This document shows, piece by piece, positions 47,821-56,462 of a stretch of DNA of 64,000 nt (its first letter is position 1; every line of letters begins with the position of its first letter). Both the position numbers and the translations under genes were made by a program. The notes under the pieces were generated by a model, which made no database searches, had not been told where the DNA came from, and saw nothing but the letters and a program-made list of their open reading frames with translations. Source of the DNA: Halomonas alimentaria (GTDB lineage Bacteria; Pseudomonadota; Gammaproteobacteria; Pseudomonadales; Halomonadaceae); the NCBI RefSeq assembly GCF_009902005.1, contig NZ_WUTT01000001.1, positions 1,888,227-1,952,226 of the forward strand, written 5' to 3'.

Positions 47821-48641
47821 ACGCCATCCTGACCATCGCCGGCAAGGAGTTCCGCGACGGCCTGCGCAACCGCTGGGTGCTGGCCATCGCCCTGGTGCTG
47901 GCCTTCCTCGCCGTGGGCATCGCCTGGTTCGGTGCCGCCGCCAGCGGCGGCCTGGGCTTTACCTCCCTGGCCACCACCGTGGTCAGCCTGGCCACCCTCG
48001 CGGTATTCCTGATCCCGCTGATCGCCCTGCTGCTGGCCTACGATGCCGTGGTCGGCGAGCAGGAGGCAGGCACCCTGCTGCTGCTGCTCACCTACCCCAT
48101 CAGCCGCACCCAGCTGCTGCTCGGCAAGTTCCTCGGCCACAGCCTGATCCTGGCCGCCGCCACGGCGCTGGGCTTCGGCATTGCCGGGGCGGTGATCGCC
48201 GTGGGCGCCGAAGGCGTGGCGCTGACCGAGCTGGCCGCCGGCATGGGCCTGCTGATCGGCAGCAGCATCCTGCTCGGCTGGGTATTCATCGCCTTCGCCT
48301 ACCTGATCAGCGTATGGGTCACCGAGAAGGCGCGTGCCGCCGGCCTGGCCCTGGTGGTGTGGTTCCTGTTCGTGCTGGTCTTCGACCTGGGGCTGCTGGC
48401 GCTGCTGGTCAGCGTCGAGCGGGGCGGCGACTGGCTGCCCTGGCTGCTGCTGCTCAACCCCACCGAATGCTTCCGGCTGATCAACCTGACCGGCTTCGAG
48501 GCCGCCCGCAGCTATACCGGCCTGACCTCCATCGCCGAGGGCAGTGCCTTCCGCCCGGCCATGGTCACCGCCATCCTGGTGGCCTGGATCCTGGTGCCCC
48601 TGGGTCTGGCACTGTTGCGCTTCCGACGCCGCGCCGCCTGA
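47817..48641 (+). CDS. nosY: NosY, ABC transporter permease for CuZ assembly
   Basis: This is a 274-aa inner-membrane protein with six predicted helices and the family N-terminus ILTIAGKEFRDGLRNRWVL. The segment LTYPISRTQLLLGKFLG is typical of ABC-2-type permeases. It pairs with NosF, forming the NosDFY complex. Confidence 0.95.
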   Translation: MNAILTIAGKEFRDGLRNRWVLAIALVLAFLAVGIAWFGAAASGGLGFTSLATTVVSLATLAVFLIPLIALLLAYDAVVGEQEAGTLLLLLTYPISRTQLLLGKFLGHSLILAAATALGFGIAGAVIAVGAEGVALTELAAGMGLLIGSSILLGWVFIAFAYLISVWVTEKARAAGLALVVWFLFVLVFDLGLLALLVSVERGGDWLPWLLLLNPTECFRLINLTGFEAARSYTGLTSIAEGSAFRPAMVTAILVAWILVPLGLALLRFRRRAA

Positions 48642-48681
48642 CCCTCTCCGATTTCCCTAGCCACTCCCGTAGAGAGACCCC

Positions 48682-49257
48682 ATGAAGAAACTGCTTCTGC
48701 CGCTGCTGCTGATGTCCGCCCTGCTGCTCGCCGCCTGCGGCGAGTCAGAACCCGAGGCGCTGGCCGCCGCCCAGCCCATCGAGGCGGGCGATAGCTGCCA
48801 TGTCTGCGGGATGCTGATCACCGAGCACCCCGGGCCCAAGGGCGAGGCCTTCATGGAGAAGCAGAGCGAGCCGCTGAAGTTCTGCTCCACCATGGACCTG
48901 TTCGCCTTCCTCAAGCAGCCCGAGAACGAGACCCAAGTCTCCCACGCCTATGTACATGACGTGGCCGCCGCCAGCTGGGCCACCCCCGACGACGAGGCCT
49001 TCGTGCCGGCCAGCGAAGCGATCTACGTGGTGGGTCACGACCAGCGCGGCGCCATGGGCCACACCCTGGCCTCCTTCGCCGACGAGGCCGATGCCGAGGC
49101 GTTCCGCGAGGAGCATGGCGGGGAGCTGGTCACCTTCGCCGAGATCGACATCGACCTGCTGGGTCGCCTGGGCCGCGGCGAGCTGGGTGGCGATATCGGT
49201 GGGGGCATGCCCATGGAGATGGGCGACGACATGGAAGGTATGCAGCATTCCCAATAG
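48682..49257 (+). CDS. nosL: NosL, outer-membrane copper lipoprotein
   Basis: This is a 191-aa lipoprotein with lipobox LAAC and cleavage before Cys19. It carries the Cu(I)-binding motif CHVCGMLI and a further Met-Glu-Lys segment, and delivers copper to NosZ. The C-terminal tail is Met/His-rich (MPMEMGDDMEGMQH), which could add copper sites. It is the last nos gene; the structured repeat copy B begins 3 bp after its stop. Confidence 0.94.
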   Translation: MKKLLLPLLLMSALLLAACGESEPEALAAAQPIEAGDSCHVCGMLITEHPGPKGEAFMEKQSEPLKFCSTMDLFAFLKQPENETQVSHAYVHDVAAASWATPDDEAFVPASEAIYVVGHDQRGAMGHTLASFADEADAEAFREEHGGELVTFAEIDIDLLGRLGRGELGGDIGGGMPMEMGDDMEGMQHSQ

Positions 49258-49260
49258 CAC

Positions 49261-49431
49261 GGCTATCGCAGTCAGGCATGCGACGGTCGCGAAAGGCGCC
49301 GGGGACAGGGCGAAGAGGGGGTCCTATGCCAGGGATGGCATCGGTAGCGCCCACGGAAGGGTTCACAGCGCCCCCTCGAAGCCCTGTCGCCGGAGAAGCC
49401 TTGAGCGGTCTTTCTTCTGTTTCCAGTAGCC
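49261..49431 (+). repeat. Structured dispersed repeat, copy B
   Basis: The core at 49285-49409 aligns with copy A almost base for base (CCGGGGACAGGG paired with CCCTGTCGCCGG, GAGGGGG with CCCCCTC, central TGCCA/TGGCA hairpin). To the left it carries GGCTATCGCAGT, the same end as the short copy at 50036; to the right a weaker reverse match (CCAGTAGCC). It fills most of the gap between nosL and the next gene. Confidence 0.85.
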
Positions 49432-49495
49432 TCCCGGCTGCGCGTCGGGGGGCGGCATGCTAGCCTCGGGCGCATCGTCCCCCGAGGAGCCCAGG

Positions 49496-50050
49496 ATGCC
49501 GTCTCGCCTTCCCCATCTCGTTGCCGTTCTGGTCGGCCTGGCCCTGGCCTGGCCGGTTGCCGCGGTACAGTTCAACGTCGCCGAGGTCGAGCGCCACGGC
49601 GCCTGGCAGTCGATGACCCTGAACCTCGGCGAGCAGCGCCTCTACCGCGCCCTGGAGGGCAACACCTACACCGACGCCCACTTCAGCGTCACCTTCACCC
49701 CCGGTGCCTGCGAGGCACCCTGGCTGGAGATGCGGGTCGACCTCGGCGAACGCCAGGCCGAGAGTCGCCTGGCCAACCGCGTGCCCGCCGACCTCCGGGT
49801 CGACGAGCAGACCATCCATTCGGGCCAGGCCGAGTTTCGTACCGAACGTGGCGACAGCGGCTTCTATGTGCAGTTCGACCTGCCGGAACAGCCGCTGCTG
49901 CTCGACGAGATGCGCCAGGGCGAGCTGCTGCGGCTGCGCCTGATGCGCGGCCCCGACGATCCCTGGTTCATGGTCTTCGCCCTCGACGGTGCCGATGAGG
50001 CGATGGCACGCGCCCGCACGGCCTGCCGGGACCAAGGCTATCGCAGTTAG
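49496..50050 (+). CDS. Small secreted protein of unknown function
   Basis: This is a 184-aa protein with a signal peptide (about 1-24, ending VAAV). The mature part is beta-rich by eye, with two cysteines (in FTPGACEAPW and ARTACRDQG) that may form a disulfide. I do not recognise the family. The ATG at 49496 follows GAGGAGCC. The last codons and stop are formed by the left end of repeat copy D (GGCTATCGCAGTTAG), so insertion of that element may have reset the C-terminus. Confidence 0.7.
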   Translation: MPSRLPHLVAVLVGLALAWPVAAVQFNVAEVERHGAWQSMTLNLGEQRLYRALEGNTYTDAHFSVTFTPGACEAPWLEMRVDLGERQAESRLANRVPADLRVDEQTIHSGQAEFRTERGDSGFYVQFDLPEQPLLLDEMRQGELLRLRLMRGPDDPWFMVFALDGADEAMARARTACRDQGYRS

Positions 50051-50112
50051 CCTGCGGTGATAGCGAAAGACGCCGGGGAAAGCCTTGAGCGGTGCTTCTA
50101 CTGCGATAACCC
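50036..50112 (+). repeat. Internally deleted copy D of the dispersed repeat
   Basis: This 77-bp sequence keeps the left (AGCGAAAGACGCCGGGGA) and right (AAGCCTTGAGCGG) edges of the 125-bp element but lacks about 85-90 bp of the interior. It is bounded by terminal inverted repeats, GGCTATCGCAGTTA at 50036 and ACTGCGATAACC at 50100-50111. It occupies most of the space between the secreted protein gene and the cyclophilin. Confidence 0.75.
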
Positions 50113-50199
50113 TGCTGCCGGGACGACGAGCGCTGACAGCCGCCGCCCGGCGCCGTATGCTGGGCGCTGACTCCACTGACCTGCCCGGAAGGACTGCCC

Positions 50200-50796
50200 A
50201 TGCGACGTCTCGCCCTTGCCCTGCTCACCGCCACCCCGCTGATCGCCACCCTGGCAAGCCCCACCTGGGCCCAGTCCACCGCCGAGCCCGACGTGGTGCT
50301 GCACACCAGCGAGGGCGCCATCGGCATCGAGCTGTTCGAGGAGCAGGCCCCTCTGAGCGTCGAGAACTTCCTCGCCTACGCCGAGTCCGGCCACTACGAC
50401 GGCACCCTCTTCCACCGGGTGATCGACGACTTCATGATCCAGGGCGGCGGCTTCGATAGCGACTTCAACCAGAAATCCACCCGCGAGCCGATCCAGAACG
50501 AGGCCGACAATGGCCTCAAGAACCGCCGCGGCACCCTGGCCATGGCGCGTACCGGCGCCCCCCACTCGGCCACCGCCCAGTTCTTCATCAACGTCGCCGA
50601 CAACGGCTTCCTTGACCACGTCAGCAAGCAGTCGGGCCAGACCTGGGGCTATGCGGTGTTCGGCCAGGTCGTCGAGGGCATGGAGGTGGTGGACGCCATC
50701 AAGCGCGTGCCCACCGGCAATCGCGGCCCGATGCAGAACGTGCCCGAGAGCGCAGTGGTGATCGAGCGGGTCGAGGTGCTGGACGCCGCCCCCTGA
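50200..50796 (+). CDS. ppiA: Periplasmic cyclophilin-type peptidyl-prolyl isomerase
   Basis: This is a 198-aa PpiA-like protein with a signal peptide (about 1-24). The cyclophilin core shows [15 protein letters not shown], the [21 protein letters not shown] segment and [15 protein letters not shown]. Like E. coli PpiA it lacks the tryptophan usual for cyclosporin binding. It accelerates proline isomerisation in exported proteins. A strong hairpin follows. Confidence 0.93.
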   Translation: MRRLALALLTATPLIATLASPTWAQSTAEPDVVLHTSEGAIGIELFEEQAPLSVENFLAYAESGHYDGTLFHRVIDDFMIQGGGFDSDFNQKSTREPIQNEADNGLKNRRGTLAMARTGAPHSATAQFFINVADNGFLDHVSKQSGQTWGYAVFGQVVEGMEVVDAIKRVPTGNRGPMQNVPESAVVIERVEVLDAAP

Positions 50797-50821
50797 ACAC
50801 GCTCTTCAGGCCCGAACGACA

Positions 50822-50854
50822 AGCGCCCCCGCCGGTCTTCCCGGCGGGGGCGCT
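50822..50854. terminator. Long hairpin between convergent ppiA and ahpF
   Basis: A perfect 14-bp stem AGCGCCCCCGCCGG/CCGGCGGGGGCGCT with loop TCTTC. There is no long T run on either side; it may serve both genes as a bidirectional, weak terminator. Confidence 0.65.
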
Positions 50855-50897
50855 GTCGGTAGGGGCGCCTCGGCGCCCCAGGATCACCCGAGCATGA

Positions 50898-52451
50898 TCA
50901 GCTGCGGATCAGGTGGTCGAAGGCGCCCAGGGCGGCCTTGGAGCCCTCGCCCATGGCGATGACGATCTGCTTGTAGGGCACGGTGGTCACGTCGCCGGCG
51001 GCGAAGATGCCCGGCACGCTGGTCATGCCGCGGGCATCGACGACGATCTCGCCGCGCTCGGAGAGCTCGATGGGCGACTCCTTGAGCCACTCGGTGTTGG
51101 GCACCAGGCCTATCTGCACGAAGACGCCCTGCAGGTCGATCTGGCGGATCTCGCCGCTGGCACGCTCCTCATAGGTGAGGCCGGTGACGCGCTTGCCGTC
51201 GCCGTTCACCTCGGTGGTACGGGCACCGAGGACGATATCGACATTGGGCAGGCTGCGCAGCTTCTTCTGCAGCACGGCGTCGGCGCGCATCTCGTCCATG
51301 AACTCGATCAGGGTCACATGGCCGACGATGCCGGCCAGGTCGATGGCCGCCTCGACGCCGGAGTTGCCGCCGCCGATCACCGCCACGTGCTTGCCCTTGA
51401 ACAGCGGACCATCGCAGTGGGGGCAATAGGCCACGCCCTTGTTGCGGTAGTCGGCCTCGCCGGGCACGCCCATCTCGCGCCAGCGGGCGCCGGTAGCCAG
51501 CACCAGGGTCTTCGCCTTGAGGCTGGCGCCGGACTCGAACTGCACCTCATGCTCCTCGCCGGGACGGCCGGGCAGCAGCTTGACCGCCCGCTGCAGGTTC
51601 ATGATGTCGACCTCGTACTCCTTGACGTGCTCCTCCAGCGCCGCGGCCAGCTTGGGGCCTTCGGTGTGGGGCACGGAGATGAGGTTCTCGATGGCCATGG
51701 TGTCGAGTACCTGGCCGCCGAAGCGCTCGGCGGCAACGCCCGTGCGGATGCCCTTGCGTGCGGCATAGACCGCCGCCGCGGCGCCGGCGGGACCACCACC
51801 GATCATCAGGGTGTCGAAGGTCGGCTTCTCACCGAGCTTGGCGGCCTCGCGCTCGGCGGCCCCGGTATCCACCTTGGCCAGGATCTGCTCCAGGCTCATG
51901 CGGCCCTGGTCGAAGGGCTCGCCGTTGAGGTAGATGCTGGGCACCGACATCACCTGGCGCTCCTCCACCTCGTCCTTGAACAGCGCGCCATCGATGGCGA
52001 CGTGGTGGACATCGGGGTTGAGGATCGCCATCAGGTTGAGTGCCTGGACCACGTCCGGGCAGTTCTGGCAAGAGAGCGAGAAGTAGGTCTCGAAGTGGAG
52101 CTCGCCCTCGAGGCCCTTGATCTGCTCGATCACCTCATCGGAGGCCTTGGGCGGATGGCCACCCACCTGCAGCAGCGCCAGCACCAGGGAGGTGAACTCG
52201 TGGCCCATGGGCAGGCCGGCGAACACCACGCCGGTCTCCTCGCCGGGACGGTTGATCGCGAAGGAGGGGCGGCGCGCATCCTGGCCATCGAGCTTGAGGG
52301 TAATCTTGTCGGTCAGGCCGACGATATCGGTCAGCAGGCCGTGCAGTTCCTTCGACTTGGCGCCGTCATCGAGGGACGCAACGATCTCGAAGGGCTGGGT
52401 GACCTTGGCCAGGTAGGCCTTGAGCTGAGTTTTCAGATTGTCGTCCAACAT
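50898..52451 (-). CDS. ahpF: Alkyl hydroperoxide reductase subunit F
   Basis: This 517-aa flavoprotein passes electrons from NADH to AhpC. The N-terminal tandem thioredoxin-fold domain has CQNC (Cys128, Cys131). The C-terminal thioredoxin-reductase-like part has [10 protein letters not shown] for FAD, the redox CPHC and the [13 protein letters not shown]-binding motif. The ATG at 52451 is favoured (AAGGAAC upstream). It follows ahpC at a 169-bp distance with a hairpin between them. Confidence 0.97.
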   Translation of the reverse strand: MLDDNLKTQLKAYLAKVTQPFEIVASLDDGAKSKELHGLLTDIVGLTDKITLKLDGQDARRPSFAINRPGEETGVVFAGLPMGHEFTSLVLALLQVGGHPPKASDEVIEQIKGLEGELHFETYFSLSCQNCPDVVQALNLMAILNPDVHHVAIDGALFKDEVEERQVMSVPSIYLNGEPFDQGRMSLEQILAKVDTGAAEREAAKLGEKPTFDTLMIGGGPAGAAAAVYAARKGIRTGVAAERFGGQVLDTMAIENLISVPHTEGPKLAAALEEHVKEYEVDIMNLQRAVKLLPGRPGEEHEVQFESGASLKAKTLVLATGARWREMGVPGEADYRNKGVAYCPHCDGPLFKGKHVAVIGGGNSGVEAAIDLAGIVGHVTLIEFMDEMRADAVLQKKLRSLPNVDIVLGARTTEVNGDGKRVTGLTYEERASGEIRQIDLQGVFVQIGLVPNTEWLKESPIELSERGEIVVDARGMTSVPGIFAAGDVTTVPYKQIVIAMGEGSKAALGAFDHLIRS

Positions 52452-52582
52452 GACAGCGTGTTCCTTCATGTTCGGGAGTCGGTATCACGAGGCAGCCGCG
52501 CCCTGCCGGTCAGGCAGCGCGGGAGGGGCTCGTGAGTCGGAATAGGGGCCCCGGGCGGGGGAAGGTGCCCGGGGCAGGGGCG

Positions 52583-52607
52583 GCGAGGCCCGGGGGCGGG
52601 GCCTCGC
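52583..52607 (-). terminator. Hairpin between ahpC and ahpF
   Basis: A 9-bp stem GCGAGGCCC/GGGCCTCGC with a 7-base loop sits 14 bp after the ahpC stop, without a T run. It could reduce read-through into ahpF, in line with the need for more AhpC than AhpF. Confidence 0.45.
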
Positions 52608-52620
52608 GGCAGGGACCGGC

Positions 52621-53184
52621 TTAGATCTTGCCGACCAGGTCCAGGGACGGAGACAGGGTCTCTTCGCCTTCTTCCCACTTGGCCGGGCAGACCTCGTTGG
52701 GGTTGGCACGCACGTACTGGGCGGCCTTGACCTTGCGCAGCAGCTCCTCGGCATTACGGCCGATGTTGCCGGCGTTCAGCTCGACGATCTGGATCTTGCC
52801 GTCGGGGTCGACCACGAAGGTGCCACGCTCGGCGATACCGTCTTCCTCGATCAGCACCTCGAAGTTGCGCGAGATGGTGTGGGTCGGGTCAGCCAGCATC
52901 GGGTAGGTCAGCTTGCCGATGGTCTCGGAGCTGTCGTGCCACGCCTTGTGGGTGAAGTGGGTGTCGGTGGAGACGCTGTAGATCTCGACGCCCAGCTTCT
53001 TGAACTCTTCGTAGTTGTCCTGCAGGTCGCCCAGCTCGGTGGGGCAGACGAAGGTGAAGTCGGCCGGGTAGAAGAAGAAGATGCTCCACTGGCCCTTCAG
53101 CTGCTCTTCGTTCAGCTCGACGAACTCGCCGTTGTGGTATGCGGTGGCCTTGAACGGCTTGACTTCGGTGTTCAGCAGGGACAT
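52621..53184 (-). CDS. ahpC: Alkyl hydroperoxide reductase subunit C (peroxiredoxin)
   Basis: This is a 187-aa typical 2-Cys peroxiredoxin. Peroxidatic Cys47 lies in DFTFVCPTE and resolving Cys166 in NEVCPAKW. It reduces H2O2 and organic peroxides, being recycled by AhpF. AAGGAG precedes the ATG at 53184, and a TATACT -10-like sequence lies about 30 bp upstream with no good -35, which suggests activator dependence. I did not find a convincing OxyR site. Confidence 0.97.
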   Translation of the reverse strand: MSLLNTEVKPFKATAYHNGEFVELNEEQLKGQWSIFFFYPADFTFVCPTELGDLQDNYEEFKKLGVEIYSVSTDTHFTHKAWHDSSETIGKLTYPMLADPTHTISRNFEVLIEEDGIAERGTFVVDPDGKIQIVELNAGNIGRNAEELLRKVKAAQYVRANPNEVCPAKWEEGEETLSPSLDLVGKI

Positions 53185-53319
53185 TCGGTAATGCTCCTTT
53201 AGACTTAAGTATAGGGATGTCTCGAATACGGAGGCATGGTAGCCCGCATCGACTGATAGCGACAATTAAATGGTGTCATCACCCTAATAATTCAACCCTA
53301 TGGCGATGACGCTTCCATG

Positions 53320-53724
53320 TCAGCCGATGCGCACCGCCTCGCCCTGGCGGTCCAGTGCCAGGAACTGGTCGACATTACCCATCTTCAGCGACTCCACCAT
53401 GCGCTCGAGCTGCGCCTCGGCCTGCTCGGAAGCCGGCGCCTCGCTGCCGCGACCGGAGAGGGCGCCGACGAAGACGATGTCCCACTCGACGCCGGTGTTG
53501 CGCGACTCCGCCACCAGGGCGGCCATGTCGCTGAGCTCCTCGGGAGTCTTGTCGACGCACAGCACCGGGGTGAGCACACCGCCCTCGCCCTGCTCGAAGC
53601 GAGCACGCTGCTCGCTGGAGGGGTTGTCCGGCAGTTCGGCGCGGGTGAAGACGAACAGCAGGCGCTGGGCATCGGGCTGCAGGCGCGCCTCGCTGAGCAG
53701 GTCGGAAAAGTTGGTAATGGCCAC
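53320..53724 (-). CDS. Conserved small protein of unknown function
   Basis: This is a 134-aa soluble acidic protein. Related proteins in Pseudomonas and Halomonas, recognised by AITNFSDLL, LLFVFTRAELP and CVDKTPEELSD, are often labelled ribonucleotide reductase subunit alpha. That label is not supported: the protein is far too short and has no radical or nucleotide-binding motif. It lies alone between ahpC and repeat copy C. No function can be inferred. Confidence 0.75.
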   Translation of the reverse strand: MAITNFSDLLSEARLQPDAQRLLFVFTRAELPDNPSSEQRARFEQGEGGVLTPVLCVDKTPEELSDMAALVAESRNTGVEWDIVFVGALSGRGSEAPASEQAEAQLERMVESLKMGNVDQFLALDRQGEAVRIG

Positions 53725-53876
53725 GGTTAGCCTCCAGGGTCGGTCGAAAGAGGGACAGTCGAAGAAGAATGAGCGCCAGCCTGCCCCCTTTGGCGGCGAC
53801 GCTCAAGGGGCAGGCGGGCGAATCGTGTTGGTCAAGATGGCGGGGGGCAAGGATTCAGGCACACCGCCTTTAGCAG

Positions 53877-54000
53877 GTCGCTCGAGGCTACTCCGGCGGC
53901 TGGCCTTCGAGGGGGCGCTGTGAACCCTTTCGTGGGCGCTACCGATGCCATCCCTGGCATAGGCCCCCCTCTACGACCAGCCCCCGGCGCCTCTCGCTAT
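53877..54000 (-). repeat. Structured dispersed repeat, copy C (minus orientation)
   Basis: Read on the minus strand it aligns with copies A and B. The outer stem here is CCGGGGGCTGG with CCAGCCGCCGG and the AAGGC/GCCTT pair is replaced by GAGGC/GCCTC, so changes on one arm are matched on the other. It lies in the 308-bp gap between the small protein gene and the proline-racemase gene; I see nothing else in that gap except the presumed promoter side of the 53320-53724 gene. Confidence 0.85.
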
Positions 54001-54032
54001 GAGTAGCCGCGGCATGGACATTCTGTGCGCCA

Positions 54033-55073
54033 TCAGCCTTGGCGGGCGCTGAGGATATGGTGCAGGCCGCCGCACTCCACCAGGGGGTCATCGCAGTTGA
54101 CCACCACCTCGGTGTGGCCCAGCACGTAGGCCTTGCCGGTGATGGTGTTCTCCACCACCGTGTGGGGCCCCTCCGCGTGGGTGCCGGTAAAGGTGCCGAT
54201 GAAACCGGTCTCGCGCAGGGAGATGGTTTCCAGCCTGTCGCCAGGCTTGATGGTGCCCTCGTGGCGCATCAGCGCCAGGCGCGCCGAGGTACCGGTGCCG
54301 GTAGTGCTGCGGCAGATCACCCCGGGATGCACATAGGTGGCCGAACGCGAGCGGTAGAAGTCGTCGGCGACCTGCTCCACCGGCCCCATGAAGTGCAGGA
54401 AGGGCAGCGGGCCCACGTCGCCCAGGGTGTAGTGGGAGAAGCCGCGCTCGGCCTGGATCGCCTCGACGATGCGGTGGGCGCACTCGGCGAGCTCGCGCTC
54501 CTCGTCTCGGTTGAGGTGGAAGCCGAGTTCGGTGGCGTCCACCAGAGCGTAGAAGCCGCCGCTGTAGGCCACGCTGTAGGTCACCTCGCCCAGCCCCGGC
54601 ACATGGATCGTCGCGCGGTAGGTGTCGATGTAGCTGGGCAGCCCCTCGCAGGTGATCGCCTCCACCACGCCGTTCTCCACCCGCGCCTCGATGTTGACCC
54701 GGCCCGCCGGGGCCTCGAGCGTGAAGCGCTGGACGCCCTCCTGCTTGGGCACGATGCCCGCCTCGAGCACCGCGGTGGCGGTGCAGATGGTGTTGGAGCC
54801 GGAGTAGATGGGGTAGCCCATCACCTCCATGATGATGTAGCCGGCCGCCGCCTCGGGGTCGGTGGCGGGCACGATGAGGTCCACCGACATCTCCGGCACG
54901 CCGTAGGGCTCGAACAGCAGCAGTTTGCGCAGGCCGTCGGCGTCATCGCGCAGGTAGTGCATCTGGTCGCGCACCGTGGCGCCGGGCAGGACGTCGATGC
55001 CACCGAGCACGATGCGGCTGACGTCGCCGCCGGCGTGGGTATCCATCATCCTGAAGGTCAGCGGATGGCTCAT
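54033..55073 (-). CDS. Proline racemase-superfamily protein with Ser/Thr at the catalytic positions
   Basis: This is a 346-aa protein with the proline racemase / hydroxyproline epimerase / trans-3-hydroxyproline dehydratase fold. Typical parts are MDTHAGGDVSRIVLGG near the N-terminus and GTGTSARLALM. In racemases two cysteines act as bases; here the first site reads SGSNTIC with Ser91 in place of Cys, and the second reads RSTTGTGTSA with Thr258 in place of Cys. A Cys/Thr pair is known in trans-3-hydroxy-L-proline dehydratases; a Ser/Thr pair suggests another reaction or a non-racemase. It overlaps the dehydrogenase gene by 4 bp, so the pair likely acts in one pathway. Confidence 0.8.
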   Translation of the reverse strand: MSHPLTFRMMDTHAGGDVSRIVLGGIDVLPGATVRDQMHYLRDDADGLRKLLLFEPYGVPEMSVDLIVPATDPEAAAGYIIMEVMGYPIYSGSNTICTATAVLEAGIVPKQEGVQRFTLEAPAGRVNIEARVENGVVEAITCEGLPSYIDTYRATIHVPGLGEVTYSVAYSGGFYALVDATELGFHLNRDEERELAECAHRIVEAIQAERGFSHYTLGDVGPLPFLHFMGPVEQVADDFYRSRSATYVHPGVICRSTTGTGTSARLALMRHEGTIKPGDRLETISLRETGFIGTFTGTHAEGPHTVVENTITGKAYVLGHTEVVVNCDDPLVECGGLHHILSARQG

Positions 55074-56275
55074 GGGCGCGGCTCCTGGTTGGCGGAGGAC
55101 TGGCTGGAGGGGGAAGAGGCCAGGGCGAAGGGGGCGCCGTGCTCATTCCACTGGCTGTCGGGCACGATCACGACCTTGCCCAGGAAGTTGCTGCCGCGAC
55201 TGACGAAGTAGCGTTCGGCGGCGTGCAGCTCGGAGAGCGGGAAGGCGGCATGCAGCACCGGCCTCAGCTCGCCGGAACGGATCCAGGCGATCAGCTGCTC
55301 GGCCTCCTCCCGGGTGCCGTGGGAGACGCCGAAGATCTGCACCTGGTAGAGGTAGATGCGCGTCCACAGGATCTCCGAGATGTTGCCGCCGCTGGCGCCG
55401 GCGATGGAGAGTCGCGGGTAGCTGGTGCGCGCCTTCATGTCCTGGATCATGGTGTCGATGAAGCAGTCGGTCATCTCGCCACCGACCAGGTCCATCACCG
55501 CGTCGATGGGCGCGCCGCCGGTGGCCGCGAGCACCCGCTCGGCGAAGCCGTCGAGGTCGCCACGGTCGATCACCGCCTCGGCGCCCAGTGCCTTCAACGC
55601 CGCGGCCTTCTCCGGCTGGCTCACCGCGTAGGGAATCGCACCGACGATGCGACACAGCTGGATCAGCGCGGTGCCCACGCCGCCACTGGCGCCGCTGACG
55701 AGGACGCGCTCCCCCGCGCTGACGCGGGCGGAGGTCATCATATGGTAGGCGGTCTGGTAGGAACACATGCCCAGGGCGGCGAGCTCGGCATCGCTGAGCT
55801 CGGGGTTGGGCACGTGGTGGAACTGATCGGAGGGCACGGCGACGTACTCGGCGAAGCCGCCGTCGGCGCCGTGGCCGTAGTAGTCCGGGGTCAGGTTGAT
55901 GTCGCGGCGAGCGTCCGGGTAGAGGTTGAAGTCGAGCAGGCCGCGCTCGCCGAGGCGGGCCGGGTCGACCCCCTCGCCCACCGCCACCACCCGACCGGCG
56001 ATATCGGCGCCTTGGATGCGCGGGAAGGTCAGGGTCGGCTCGCCGCCCATGGCGAAGGAGGTCACCTCGCCCTTCTTCACCGGGTAGAGCCCCTCGCGGG
56101 CCTTGCGGTCGGTGTTGTTCTTGGCCGTGGCCGTGACCCGCACCAGCACCTCGCCGGGCCCCGGTTGCGGGGTCGGCACGTCGTCACGATAGACCAGCTT
56201 GTCGACGTCGCCATGGCCGGTCAGCAGCATGGCCGACATGGTGGCGGGAACGGTCGCGTCTGGGGGATTCGCCAT
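55070..56275 (-). CDS. Zinc-independent MDR-family dehydrogenase/quinone reductase
   Basis: This is a 401-aa medium-chain dehydrogenase/reductase. The Rossmann motif is GASGGVGTALIQL, and the N-terminal GroES-like domain has PGPGEVLVRVTATAKNNTD, where the catalytic zinc Cys is replaced, as in the quinone oxidoreductase group. GGADIAGRVV-like sequence (GADIAGRVVAVGEG) is typical. The C-terminal 30 residues are Ser/Pro-rich and unconserved. The substrate is unknown. It has AGGAGG upstream and is coupled to the proline-racemase-like gene, so it may oxidise or reduce the product of that enzyme. Confidence 0.82.
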   Translation of the reverse strand: MANPPDATVPATMSAMLLTGHGDVDKLVYRDDVPTPQPGPGEVLVRVTATAKNNTDRKAREGLYPVKKGEVTSFAMGGEPTLTFPRIQGADIAGRVVAVGEGVDPARLGERGLLDFNLYPDARRDINLTPDYYGHGADGGFAEYVAVPSDQFHHVPNPELSDAELAALGMCSYQTAYHMMTSARVSAGERVLVSGASGGVGTALIQLCRIVGAIPYAVSQPEKAAALKALGAEAVIDRGDLDGFAERVLAATGGAPIDAVMDLVGGEMTDCFIDTMIQDMKARTSYPRLSIAGASGGNISEILWTRIYLYQVQIFGVSHGTREEAEQLIAWIRSGELRPVLHAAFPLSELHAAERYFVSRGSNFLGKVVIVPDSQWNEHGAPFALASSPSSQSSANQEPRP

Positions 56276-56462
56276 CTGCTGCCTCCTGTGTGGGGCCGCC
56301 GGCAGCGTACCGACGGCGTGGATTGTGCACGAGACAATAGCAGAAGCCTCCCGGCGCCACCGAGCCCCTGCGGGGCCTGAGGAGGGAGAAATCCTTTCCG
56401 TTTTCGCAGGGGGAAAGTTGTGGTTTTTCCTGCTTCTCTTTCCTGCCCCCTTTCCTGATCCC

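Noticed and set aside
49130-49366. Short frames reading GATDAIPGIGPPL inside the dispersed repeats
   Set aside because: The same peptide appears only because the repeat sequence is shared; frames differ in their ends and the base changes follow RNA pairing, not codons.
53185-53300. OxyR site upstream of ahpC
   Set aside because: CTAT/CTAC-like pieces occur but not with the ATAG-N7-CTAT-N7 spacing of an OxyR operator.
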